Assembly (NCBI GenBank): GCA_029054965.1
Contig: JAIDEF010000361.1
Location: 1-6,203 of the forward strand
Direction: 5' to 3'
DNA length: 6,203 nucleotides
From: Eubacterium sp.
GTDB lineage: Bacteria; Bacillota; Clostridia; Oscillospirales; Acutalibacteraceae
Position 1 is the first letter of the stretch. Each line of letters begins with the position of its first letter. The notes beneath the pieces were generated by a model that worked only from the letters and a program-made list of their open reading frames with translations, was not told the origin of the DNA and ran no database searches. Both the position numbers and the translations under genes were made by a program. This document shows, in pieces, positions 1 through 6,198 of this stretch.

Positions 1-727
1 GTGTCTGATTCATTTGCTTTGACTTGATTCCATAGAAAACATTAAATGTCATGATTGATATACCGGTAAATGCGACGATAATCATCAATAATACAATAAA
101 CTGAACTGAAAACGGGTTATAAATTGTTGAACCGATTTTAGTATAAATATATAATCTCGGAGCAAGCCCCAGCAGACTCAGCAGCGTATAATAGACAAAA
201 TCATACTTCATTGAACCGTAATACTTTGAAACCATACCAAGCGGGATTGACGGCACAAGCCTTGAAACGAAAAGCACATACGGATTACCATTTCCTTTAA
301 ACTGAATCCATTCCTTGACAAATCGGAGCTGCTTGATACCGAGTATCATACCCGTCCATCCGCCGCCGATAAACTTGCCCTCAAAATACTTCACCGTAAA
401 GAAAAATGTACAGAATAATACATTTATAATAACCGCCTGCGTCATTGGGAAAACAATACCCGATATTACACAAAGAAAGCCCATAGGTATTGGAAGCTGG
501 CATTTTGCAATATAAAGAGCAAAAATGCAAAGTACAATTTCAACATTGGAATCAAGCTGCACAATAGCATCATCAATCTGATTCAGCCAGCTAATCAACG
601 TGTCAAATCTGACTTCAAGCCTTGAGTGATTGTAAAGCACAACGGAAAGGAACACCAATAATCCTGCCATAACAAGCATTACTACTGTAGATATTAAATT
701 TGTTCTATGGCGTTTTTGCTGTCTCAC
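1..727 (-). CDS. VTT/DedA-family (TVP38/TMEM64-like) membrane protein, 3' end outside window
   Basis: The frame stays open from a GTG at 727 to the window edge, giving 242 residues without a stop. The protein is strongly hydrophobic. After a basic start (RQQKRHR) there is a membrane segment at about residues 13-32, a short polar stretch, then segments near 62-75, 83-112, 151-170, 176-198 and 207-231. The pattern fits the VTT (SNARE-associated Golgi protein) domain: a proline-rich re-entrant start (LPIPMGF, 78-84), SGIVFP (89-94), then FVSRLVPSIP (153-162) with conserved-type R156, P159 and P162, then G171, G187, P190 and G199. Members of this family are inner-membrane proteins linked to lipid scrambling and membrane homeostasis; the substrate of this one cannot be read from sequence. 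It lies 20 bases after pheA with its own ribosome binding site, so it is probably the distal gene of the aromatic operon. The last visible residues (YGIKSKQMNQT) are polar, so the true end is probably close. Family confident, function unknown. Confidence 0.82.
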   Translation of the reverse strand, partial: MRQQKRHRTNLISTVVMLVMAGLLVFLSVVLYNHSRLEVRFDTLISWLNQIDDAIVQLDSNVEIVLCIFALYIAKCQLPIPMGFLCVISGIVFPMTQAVIINVLFCTFFFTVKYFEGKFIGGGWTGMILGIKQLRFVKEWIQFKGNGNPYVLFVSRLVPSIPLGMVSKYYGSMKYDFVYYTLLSLLGLAPRLYIYTKIGSTIYNPFSVQFIVLLMIIVAFTGISIMTFNVFYGIKSKQMNQT

Positions 728-735
728 AAATTCAT

Positions 736-740
736 CTCCG
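736..740 (-). promoter_or_regulatory. Ribosome binding site supporting the GTG start of the VTT gene
   Basis: CGGAG lies 8 bases before GTG at 727-725. The ATG at 734-732 directly abuts the GGAG and would give only Met-Asn-Leu before a stop, so it cannot be the start. The next in-frame ATG is codon 17, inside the first membrane segment. The GTG is therefore the best start. Confidence 0.7.
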
Positions 741-747
741 TAAAATA

Positions 748-1878
748 TTATCCCTCATTAAAATTGCCTAAAAATTCAAATTCCGGCAGTTCATCATACA
801 ATGCACACATTAAATCAAGTGCAGACTGCTGTTTAACACTGCCTGACACATCTACATAAAAATGATAATTGAAATTCTCATTTTCAATGGGTCTTGATTC
901 AAGCTTTGTCAAATTAAGACCGGCCATTGAAAATCTGCCCAGAACTCTGTAAAGCGAGCCTGTTTTGTCTGCAGTTGAAAAAATTAACGATATCTTATTG
1001 GCATCACTGCTGATAACCAGCTTTTTGGAAATAACAATAAATCTTGTTCTGTTATTATTATTATTCTGAACATTTCTTTTTAATATTTTCAAGCCGTATT
1101 TTTTTGCTGCAAATTCAGAACAAATTACACCGATATCTCTTTTTGATGAATTTGCAACATATTCGGCAGCCGCAGCAGTATTAGAAAAGTTAATGCCTGT
1201 AAAATCAAAATTTTTCAAAAAGTTACCGCACTGTGACAATGCCTGAGGATGAGAATAAACATTTGTAATTTGCTCATAAGCTGTCCCCTCTTTAGCACAA
1301 AGACAATGCTCAATCTTTAAATCATATGCACCGACAACATAAAATCTGTATTTCATTATCAGGTCATATGACTCATGCACAGAGCCTGCGGTTGAATTTT
1401 CAACAGGGATTACACCATATATTGCTTCGCCCTTATTAACAGCCTCAAACACATCCTCAAACTGCTTATAGTATTTGACAGGTGAATCAGGGAACAAAGA
1501 ATTTGCAGTAATTCCGCTGTAAGCACCATCAACACCCTGGCAGGCAACAGGCTCACCGTTTGCAGTAAGCTTACCGTCAATCTGTGATTTTTCAACAAGC
1601 TCTCTGAGCTCTTGGCCGCCACCGATTATTTTGTGCTGAAGTGCCCTTGAAGCATCCATTGTTGCAGAGAAAACAGTTTTAATAGTTTCGCCCTGTTCAC
1701 CGCACTTTGCAGCTACGTTGTTTAATATTTCCTGCTCGCGCTCTTCGTTTAAAACAGGAATGCCTCTTTCGACCTTATACTGAGCAACCTTTTCGGATAT
1801 ACTCATTCTCTTTAACAGAAGAGGTATAAGCTCACTGTCTATTTTATCAATTTCTTTTCTGAGTTCTAATAAATCCAT
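748..1878 (-). CDS. pheA: Bifunctional chorismate mutase / prephenate dehydratase (P-protein) with ACT domain
   Basis: This 376-residue cytosolic enzyme rearranges chorismate to prephenate and then dehydrates and decarboxylates it to phenylpyruvate, the phenylalanine precursor. Residues 1-85 are an AroQ-type chorismate mutase. R7, R24, K35, R47 and E48 match the active-site positions R11, R28, K39, R51 and E52 of the E. coli enzyme, and S77/Q81 probably match S84/Q88; N44 stands where E. coli has D48. After a linker (about 85-108), residues 110-285 are the prephenate dehydratase domain, with GVDGAYSG (115-122), PVENSTAGSV (158-167), SHPQALSQC (209-217), NTAAAAEYV (233-241) and the catalytic-type TRF (278-280). 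Residues 296-374 are an ACT domain with ESRP (327-330), the phenylalanine-binding motif; the GALV motif of E. coli appears as GSLY (307-310). All three parts look intact, so feedback inhibition by phenylalanine is expected. The gene starts 18 bases after aroC and is followed after 20 bases by the VTT gene. Confidence 0.96.
   Translation of the reverse strand: MDLLELRKEIDKIDSELIPLLLKRMSISEKVAQYKVERGIPVLNEEREQEILNNVAAKCGEQGETIKTVFSATMDASRALQHKIIGGGQELRELVEKSQIDGKLTANGEPVACQGVDGAYSGITANSLFPDSPVKYYKQFEDVFEAVNKGEAIYGVIPVENSTAGSVHESYDLIMKYRFYVVGAYDLKIEHCLCAKEGTAYEQITNVYSHPQALSQCGNFLKNFDFTGINFSNTAAAAEYVANSSKRDIGVICSEFAAKKYGLKILKRNVQNNNNNRTRFIVISKKLVISSDANKISLIFSTADKTGSLYRVLGRFSMAGLNLTKLESRPIENENFNYHFYVDVSGSVKQQSALDLMCALYDELPEFEFLGNFNEG
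1052..1065. repeat. Short trinucleotide repeat (TTA/AAT) coding poly-asparagine in pheA
   Basis: Four and two-thirds copies of TTA (plus strand) encode most of a run of five asparagines at PheA residues 272-276, just before the TRF motif. Homologues also have polar residues here (E. coli has a Gln/Asn-rich loop), so the run sits in a tolerant surface loop. Length changes would stay in frame, so this is not a switching device. Confidence 0.6.
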
Positions 1879-1890
1879 TTATATTAATAA

Positions 1891-1895
1891 TCCTT
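1891..1895 (-). promoter_or_regulatory. Ribosome binding site of pheA
   Basis: AAGGA, within a purine run that begins at the aroC stop codon, lies 12 bases before the pheA ATG (1878-1876). The spacing is longer than ideal. No alternative ATG, GTG or TTG with a better site was seen, and the family N-terminus (MDLLELRKEIDKID) begins exactly here. Confidence 0.5.
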
Positions 1896-1896
1896 T

Positions 1897-2970
1897 TTAC
1901 ATCATTAAATCAAGCAGTCCGAATGCAACCGCTGCTTCAATAACAGGTACTGCACGCGGTACAATGCAAGGGTCATGACGACCTTTAATAACAAGCTCCT
2001 CATCGGTCATTGTCTGCAGATTTACACTTTTCTGAGGTTTTGAAATCGATGGTGTGGGCTTTATTGCAACACTGAGCACAATCGGAGCACCTGAAGTCAT
2101 ACCGCCGAGAACACCGCCGTTATTATTGCCATTGAGCACAACTCTGCCCTCCTTAACTGAATAGGTATCATTTGCCTTAGAGCCTGTCATTTCTGCAAAA
2201 TCAAAGCCTGCACCAAACTGCACACCCTTAACGGCCGGAACACCGAAAAGTATTGAACTTAAATTACTTTCTACTGTTGAAAAAATGTTTGCACCTACAC
2301 CTACGGGCATACCGACAGCAGCACACTCAATAATACCTCCAATACTGTCACAGTCCATTCTTGCCTTCTCAACCTCAGCTCTCATAAGCTCCTCAGCATG
2401 ATCTGAAATAACCGAAAATGCACTTGATGACAGCTTTTCTATAAGCTCTGCACTTATGTTATTTTTATCAAACATATCATCCTCGGCACCGCCGATTTTT
2501 GCAATATGGGCACCTACTGTTACACCCTGCTGAGCTAAAATCTGCTTTGCCACTGCGCCTGCAAAAACAAGCGGTGCAGTAAGTCTGCCGCTGAAGTGAC
2601 CGCCGCCGCGGATATCATTGTTGCCGTCGTATTTAACAAAGGCAGGATAATCACTGTGTGAAGGTCTGGGAACCGTCATTAAATTTGAATAATCACCGCT
2701 TTTTGTATTTGTATTTTCAATCACCATAGCAAGCGGTGCACCTGTTGTAACATCATTAAGAACGCCTGACAAAATGTGCGGCAGATCCTTTTCAAGCCTT
2801 GGAGTAGCGGTTTTATCCTTACCCGGTGCTCGTCTTGACATATCAAGATATATTTTATCCATATCAAGCTTAATGCCGCTCGGCAGACCGTCAATAACAC
2901 AGCCGATTGCCTCGCCGTGGCTTTCACCGAATATGGAAAGCTTCAAATTTTTTCCGAAATCAGAGGACAT
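1897..2970 (-). CDS. aroC: Chorismate synthase
   Basis: Makes chorismate from EPSP by a redox-neutral elimination of phosphate that needs reduced FMN; the last step of the common aromatic pathway. Read from the ATG at 2970 the protein has 357 residues, about the length of the E. coli enzyme. Family signatures are present in order: FGESHG (14-19) followed by DGLPSG, RPSHSD (102-107), the GHFSGRLTAP block matching signature 2 (about 124-133), NNNGGVLGG (282-290) and GRHDPCIVPR (330-339) matching signature 3. GHFSGR is a variant of the more familiar GRSSAR form. The frame also extends upstream to a TTG at 3003, but the 11 extra residues have no family counterpart. A strong GGAGG lies 8 bases before the chosen ATG, and MSSDFGKNL is a typical chorismate synthase start. 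The start overlaps the end of aroA by 11 bases, pointing to coupled translation. Confidence 0.96.
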   Translation of the reverse strand: MSSDFGKNLKLSIFGESHGEAIGCVIDGLPSGIKLDMDKIYLDMSRRAPGKDKTATPRLEKDLPHILSGVLNDVTTGAPLAMVIENTNTKSGDYSNLMTVPRPSHSDYPAFVKYDGNNDIRGGGHFSGRLTAPLVFAGAVAKQILAQQGVTVGAHIAKIGGAEDDMFDKNNISAELIEKLSSSAFSVISDHAEELMRAEVEKARMDCDSIGGIIECAAVGMPVGVGANIFSTVESNLSSILFGVPAVKGVQFGAGFDFAEMTGSKANDTYSVKEGRVVLNGNNNGGVLGGMTSGAPIVLSVAIKPTPSISKPQKSVNLQTMTDEELVIKGRHDPCIVPRAVPVIEAAVAFGLLDLMM

Positions 2971-4162
2971 TTGCTCTACCTCCAAGCATATTGTAATCTT
3001 CAAAAAATCCGGGATATGACTTGTTAATGCTCATTGCATCGTCAATAGTTGTTTTTCCATTTGCAAACAAGCCTGCTATAGAAAATGCCATAACAATTCT
3101 GTGGTCATTATAACCCTTTAAATCTGCACCTGATGGCACACTCCCGCCATTTATAATTAAACCATCAGGTGTTTCTGCGGCATCAACACCCATTGCTTTT
3201 AAATTAGTAACTACACTTTCAATTCTGTTTGATTCCTTATATCTAAGCCTTTCAGCACCATAAATAACTGTTTTTCCCTTTGCAAAGGAAGCAAGCACAG
3301 CAATTACAGGCACTAAATCAGGAATATTTTCAGCATTGATATCTGTACCGAAAAGCGCACTTTTTTCTGCTATTGCAATAGAATCATCAAAAGTAACCTT
3401 TGCACCGAAGCTTTTGAGCACATTGATTATCTCTTTGTCACCCTGAGCAGAGTTAAAATCAAGTCCCTTAACCTTAACTCTTCCGCCAAGAGCACCTGCT
3501 ACAAGGAAAAATGCCGCCTGCGACCAATCACCCTCAACAGTATAATCAAGCTGTTTAAACTTCTGATTACCATGAATCAGATAACCAAATTCAGTTTCGG
3601 TAACATCAACACCAAAATCAGCCATAACCTTAACTGTCATATCAACATAAGGCTTTGACTGCAACGGTGTTTTCAAAATAACGGCACTGTCCCCATCAAT
3701 ATTTGCAAGAGCCATAAGCAGTCCGGTAATATACTGACTGCTTACATCACCATTAACCTCATAGCTTCCATTAGTAAGCCTTCCTGAAATTTCAAGAGGT
3801 AAAAAGCCGTCACTTTTAACCGTAACATTATGCTTTGGCAAAAGCTCCATATATTCACCCAAAGTTCGAGAAAGAAGACTGCCCTCGCCCACAAACTTAA
3901 CATTTTTTCCAAGAGACGCAGCAACTGGAATCATAAATCGCATTGTTGAGCCGCTTTCAATACAATTGAGTTCTTTTTCATTATCTTTTAAAGACTTAAG
4001 AACACCAACTGTTGCACGCATATCGTTTGAATCAATAATTGGATTTACTGTTCCGCCTCCTGCGAGAAAAGAGCATATTAAAGCCCTGTGAGCGGCTGAT
4101 TTTGACGGAGGTACAATAACCTCACCTGATAATATAGAATTTTCAATTTCAACAACACTCAT
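2960..4162 (-). CDS. aroA: 3-phosphoshikimate 1-carboxyvinyltransferase (EPSP synthase)
   Basis: Transfers the enolpyruvyl group of phosphoenolpyruvate to shikimate-3-phosphate, the sixth step of the pathway and the target of glyphosate. Read from the ATG at 4162 it has 400 residues (E. coli 427). Matching E. coli functional positions: PPSKSAAHR (18-26; K21, S22, R26), ESGSTMR (69-75, the G96-T97 loop), R99, SSQ (141-143), SKPY (169-172), D282 (catalytic Asp), KESNR (309-313), NDHR (352-355) and K381 in KSYPGFF. The set of substrate-binding and catalytic residues looks complete. The glyphosate-contact loop is divergent: Ser replaces T97 and Phe replaces P101. The longest frame begins at TTG 4177, but that TTG overlaps the GGAG that serves the ATG. 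The start lies 4 bases after the aroB stop; the end overlaps aroC by 11 bases. Confidence 0.96.
   Translation of the reverse strand: MSVVEIENSILSGEVIVPPSKSAAHRALICSFLAGGGTVNPIIDSNDMRATVGVLKSLKDNEKELNCIESGSTMRFMIPVAASLGKNVKFVGEGSLLSRTLGEYMELLPKHNVTVKSDGFLPLEISGRLTNGSYEVNGDVSSQYITGLLMALANIDGDSAVILKTPLQSKPYVDMTVKVMADFGVDVTETEFGYLIHGNQKFKQLDYTVEGDWSQAAFFLVAGALGGRVKVKGLDFNSAQGDKEIINVLKSFGAKVTFDDSIAIAEKSALFGTDINAENIPDLVPVIAVLASFAKGKTVIYGAERLRYKESNRIESVVTNLKAMGVDAAETPDGLIINGGSVPSGADLKGYNDHRIVMAFSIAGLFANGKTTIDDAMSINKSYPGFFEDYNMLGGRANVL
2979..2983 (-). promoter_or_regulatory. Ribosome binding site fixing the aroC start, inside the aroA 3' end
   Basis: GGAGG stands 8 bases before the ATG at 2970-2968. 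It is part of the Leu-Gly-Gly codons near the AroA C-terminus, so ribosomes finishing aroA pass through it before stopping at 2960-2962, just inside aroC. This decides against the upstream TTG start. Confidence 0.85.
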
Positions 4163-4166
4163 TAAT

Positions 4167-5216
4167 TTATACTCCAAAAATTCCGGCTATATCATCATTA
4201 TTGACAGGGTAAATAAAACTGCTGCCTATTTTATTCAGCATTACAAATTTCATAACACTGCCAGTTCTTTTCTTGTCAGCACTCATCGCATCAACTATTT
4301 CATTTGCACTGTGTATATCTGAAATTTTCATATCATTCTTATTAAGCACATTGATGATTCTGTCTGCTGTTCCTTCTTGGGTTAAGCCAAGCTTTTCGCC
4401 TACCCTGCTAATCATAACCATACCAATGCCGACAGCCTCACCATGCGTTACAGTTTCAAAGTTCCACAGCTTTTCAATTGCGTGACCGCAGGTATGACCA
4501 AAATTCAGAAGTGCACGCTCACCATGCTCCTTCTCATCATTTTCCACCACTTGTCTTTTTATATCAAGGCATTCATAAATCATATCCTCGATAAAATCCC
4601 TTGGATTTTCATTTTCAAGTCTTTCAAAAAGTGATTCGGATTTTATGCAGCCCGCCTTGATAACCTCACCCATTCCGTCAACAAAAAACTGATTACTGAG
4701 TGTATTAAGCACATCAGGATCTATAATAACAAGACTAGGCTGATGAAACGCACCGCAAAGATTTTTTCCCTGGGGCAAATCAACAGCAGTCTTTCCGCCG
4801 ACAGAAGAATCTACCTGTGAAAGCAGAGTAGGAGGTATCTGCAAAAATTTAATACCACGCAGATATATTGCAGCAGCAAATCCTGCCATATCGCCGCAAA
4901 CTCCGCCGCCAAGTGCAACCACTCCGTCCTCACGTGTCAATTGATTTTCAGCCATAAATTCAACCATTTGCGTAACAGTTGAGATTTTTTTTGACGCTTC
5001 ACCCGCCGAAAAAACGAACTCATAAACCGTATATCCCTGTTTAATAAGTGATGCCTTAACCACATCGCCATAAATCGGAAACACATTTGTATCACTTATA
5101 AGGGCAATTTTTTTGCATTTTAAAACATCACTTATTAGCTCGCCTGCCCTTGACAACAAACCCTTTTCTATCAATATATCATACTGATCATTAACCTTGA
5201 CTGTTAACTTCTTCAT
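4167..5216 (-). CDS. aroB: 3-dehydroquinate synthase
   Basis: Cyclises DAHP to 3-dehydroquinate, the second step of the shikimate pathway, using tightly bound NAD and a divalent metal, usually zinc. The 349 residues are close to the usual family length. The N-terminal Rossmann-like part carries GGGVCGDMAGFAA (103-115) and TLLSQVDSSVGGKT (130-143), which bind NAD and substrate. The C-terminal helical part carries GMGEVIK (181-187), LNFGHTCGH (237-245) and THGEAVGIGM (257-266). By comparison with fungal and bacterial enzymes the metal ligands should be E184, H241 and H258. Nothing is missing. Its ATG shares one base with the tyrA stop (TAATG), and its stop lies 4 bases before aroA, so it sits in a translationally coupled chain. 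The related 2-deoxy-scyllo-inosose synthases share this fold, but the all-aromatic context supports AroB. Confidence 0.97.
   Translation of the reverse strand: MKKLTVKVNDQYDILIEKGLLSRAGELISDVLKCKKIALISDTNVFPIYGDVVKASLIKQGYTVYEFVFSAGEASKKISTVTQMVEFMAENQLTREDGVVALGGGVCGDMAGFAAAIYLRGIKFLQIPPTLLSQVDSSVGGKTAVDLPQGKNLCGAFHQPSLVIIDPDVLNTLSNQFFVDGMGEVIKAGCIKSESLFERLENENPRDFIEDMIYECLDIKRQVVENDEKEHGERALLNFGHTCGHAIEKLWNFETVTHGEAVGIGMVMISRVGEKLGLTQEGTADRIINVLNKNDMKISDIHSANEIVDAMSADKKRTGSVMKFVMLNKIGSSFIYPVNNDDIAGIFGV
4172..4175 (-). promoter_or_regulatory. Ribosome binding site fixing the aroA start, inside the aroB 3' end
   Basis: GGAG lies 9 bases before the ATG at 4162-4160. It is formed by the last sense codons of aroB (Gly-Val). 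The competing TTG at 4177-4175 overlaps this element and has no site of its own, so the ATG is preferred. Confidence 0.8.
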
Positions 5217-6043
5217 TAACCAATTTCCTCTTTAATTCTGTTACCTTTTTCCATTAAATCGTGGAGCTGCTTTTCGTCACTGTTTACAATTGCATATTTG
5301 AATTTCATAAGATTTGAAACCAAATCGTCAATCTCCCTGACAAGCGGTTCACCATTTGCAATAAACAGCTCTGTCCACATATCAGCATTAATTCGTGCAA
5401 CACGGCTCACATCACGATAGCTGCCTGCCGAATAACCTGCATGATATGGTGCCAATGGTGACAACACATATGAGCAAGCAAGCACATGAGCAATCTGTGA
5501 TGTGAAAGCAATCATTTCATCGTGATGCTCGGGAGTAGTTACAACAGTACGAGCAAAACCCATTTCCTGAGCTAAGCCCACCAATGCATCAGTTATATAT
5601 CTCGGTGTAGAAGGAAGCGGAGTAAAAATAAATGACGCCTTATCAAAAAGCGTGTCAAGTGAGTTATCATAACCGCTAACCTCACGTCCTGCCATAGGAT
5701 GACCTCCGACAAAGAAAAAGTTGAACTCCTCACTTTCAAGCTCACTGCAGATTTTTGTTTTAATACCGCAGGAATCGGTAACAATACTATTTTGCTTAAA
5801 TAAATCTCTGTTATCTTTGATAAAAGGAACAATTGCATCCGGATAAAAATTTATAATCGTAACATCAGCTTTGGGGATTAATTCACTAAGCTCTCCTGTT
5901 TCATCGATAGCACCATCACCCAGAGCACGCTGTGAAACGGACTCAGTTCTGTTCCATCCCATAATATGATGCTTTGTATTTTTCTTCAATGTTTTTGCAA
6001 GACTGGCACCAATAAGTCCCAGACCGACAATCAATATATTCAT
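5216..6043 (-). CDS. tyrA: Prephenate dehydrogenase (TyrA family), without ACT domain
   Basis: Oxidises and decarboxylates prephenate (possibly arogenate) on the way to tyrosine. Read from the ATG at 6043 it has 275 residues: an N-terminal Rossmann domain with GLGLIG (7-12) and an all-helical C-terminal domain. TDSCGIK (89-95), GGHPMAGRE (113-121, with the presumed catalytic H115), HD (174-175), SQIAH (182-186) and SYRDVSR (208-214, with R214 the likely prephenate-carboxylate contact) are family landmarks. The second beta strand ends in GWNRT (29-33), with no acidic residue, which may favour NADP. Unlike the B. subtilis enzyme there is no C-terminal ACT domain; the protein ends after the dehydrogenase fold. 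The frame extends upstream to TTG 6103, but those 20 residues are hydrophobic, lack homology and coincide with promoter elements. A moderate GGAAG lies 8 bases before the ATG. It is the first gene of the operon in the window and overlaps aroB by one base. Confidence 0.94.
   Translation of the reverse strand: MNILIVGLGLIGASLAKTLKKNTKHHIMGWNRTESVSQRALGDGAIDETGELSELIPKADVTIINFYPDAIVPFIKDNRDLFKQNSIVTDSCGIKTKICSELESEEFNFFFVGGHPMAGREVSGYDNSLDTLFDKASFIFTPLPSTPRYITDALVGLAQEMGFARTVVTTPEHHDEMIAFTSQIAHVLACSYVLSPLAPYHAGYSAGSYRDVSRVARINADMWTELFIANGEPLVREIDDLVSNLMKFKYAIVNSDEKQLHDLMEKGNRIKEEIG
5227..5230 (-). promoter_or_regulatory. Ribosome binding site of aroB, inside the tyrA 3' end
   Basis: GAGG (in an AAAGAGGAAA purine run) lies 10 bases before the aroB ATG and encodes the Lys-Glu-Glu near the TyrA C-terminus. 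The TAATG junction also allows terminating ribosomes to restart directly. Confidence 0.65.
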
Positions 6044-6051
6044 AAGCCGCA

Positions 6052-6056
6052 CTTCC
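6052..6056 (-). promoter_or_regulatory. Probable ribosome binding site of tyrA
   Basis: GGAAG, 8 bases before the ATG at 6043-6041, is a partial match to the consensus. The in-frame ATG at 6070-6068 and the TTG at 6103 have no recognisable site. Confidence 0.5.
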
Positions 6057-6074
6057 ACTAATATAATCATTAAT

Positions 6075-6103
6075 ATAATAATATATAACTTATAATAAGT
6101 CAA
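6075..6103 (-). promoter_or_regulatory. Candidate sigma-A promoter of the aromatic operon (proximal)
   Basis: On the minus strand TTGACT (6103-6098) and TATTAT (6080-6075) are separated by exactly 17 bases; each differs from consensus at one position. Transcription would start near 6068, leaving a leader of about 25 bases before the tyrA ATG, too short for a riboswitch or attenuator. The region is very AT-rich, so a chance match is possible. Confidence 0.6.
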
Positions 6104-6113
6104 ATAACAAAAT

Positions 6114-6141
6114 TGTTAAAATTATATCATTTAATGTTAAA
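6114..6141. repeat. Direct repeat TGTTAAA, 21-base period, in the promoter region
   Basis: TGTTAAA occurs at 6114-6120 and 6135-6141, 21 bases apart (about two helical turns). The copies bracket the extended -10 element. Such an arrangement could be a regulator site, but the words are AT-rich and short, so chance is a real alternative. Confidence 0.35.
6121..6129 (-). promoter_or_regulatory. Candidate extended -10 promoter (distal)
   Basis: The minus strand reads TGATATAAT, a perfect extended -10 element (TGnTATAAT). The -35 region about 17 bases upstream (near 6144-6149) matches poorly, which extended -10 promoters tolerate. A start near 6114 would give a leader of about 70 bases before tyrA. 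Confidence 0.5.
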
Positions 6142-6167
6142 TATCTTTAAAACACTTTTACAGACAT

Positions 6168-6198
6168 AAAAAAGCACCCCGACCTAAGCCGGGGTGCT
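6168..6198 (-). terminator. Rho-independent terminator (or leader attenuator) upstream of the operon
   Basis: A perfect 9-base-pair GC-rich stem (AGCACCCCG at 6173-6181 pairing with CGGGGTGCT at 6190-6198) encloses an 8-base loop. On the minus strand it is followed by six T residues (6173-6168, the first also pairing at the stem base). This orientation would end transcription coming from the right edge. Because two promoter candidates follow it, it is most simply the terminator of the preceding gene. If transcripts begin further upstream it could be an attenuator for the aromatic operon. Confidence 0.8.

Noticed and set aside
315..515. Plus-strand open frame of 66 codons
   Set aside because: It lies opposite the VTT gene, shows no domain and no clear ribosome binding site, and the minus-strand frame has the family motifs.
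723..734. Three-codon minicistron ATG-AAT-TTG-TGA overlapping the VTT start
   Set aside because: The GGAG directly abuts this ATG, leaving no spacing for initiation; it suits the GTG at 727 instead.
2971..3003. Eleven-residue upstream extension of aroC from TTG 3003
   Set aside because: The strong GGAGG at 2979-2983 serves the ATG at 2970, and the family N-terminus begins there.
2774..3019. Plus-strand open frame opposite the aroC/aroA junction
   Set aside because: It is antisense to conserved chorismate synthase sequence and shows no features of its own.
4163..4177. Five-residue extension of aroA from TTG 4177
   Set aside because: The TTG overlaps the GGAG used by the ATG at 4162 and has no site of its own.
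4273..4634. Two overlapping plus-strand open frames opposite aroB
   Set aside because: Their hydrophobic look comes from the complement of AroB codons; no start signals or recognisable domain.
6044..6103. 20-residue N-terminal extension of tyrA from a TTG at 6103, which could look like a signal anchor
   Set aside because: The TTG is part of the candidate -35 box, there is no ribosome binding site, the residues have no family counterpart, and the glycine-rich NAD(P) loop follows the ATG at 6043 at normal distance.
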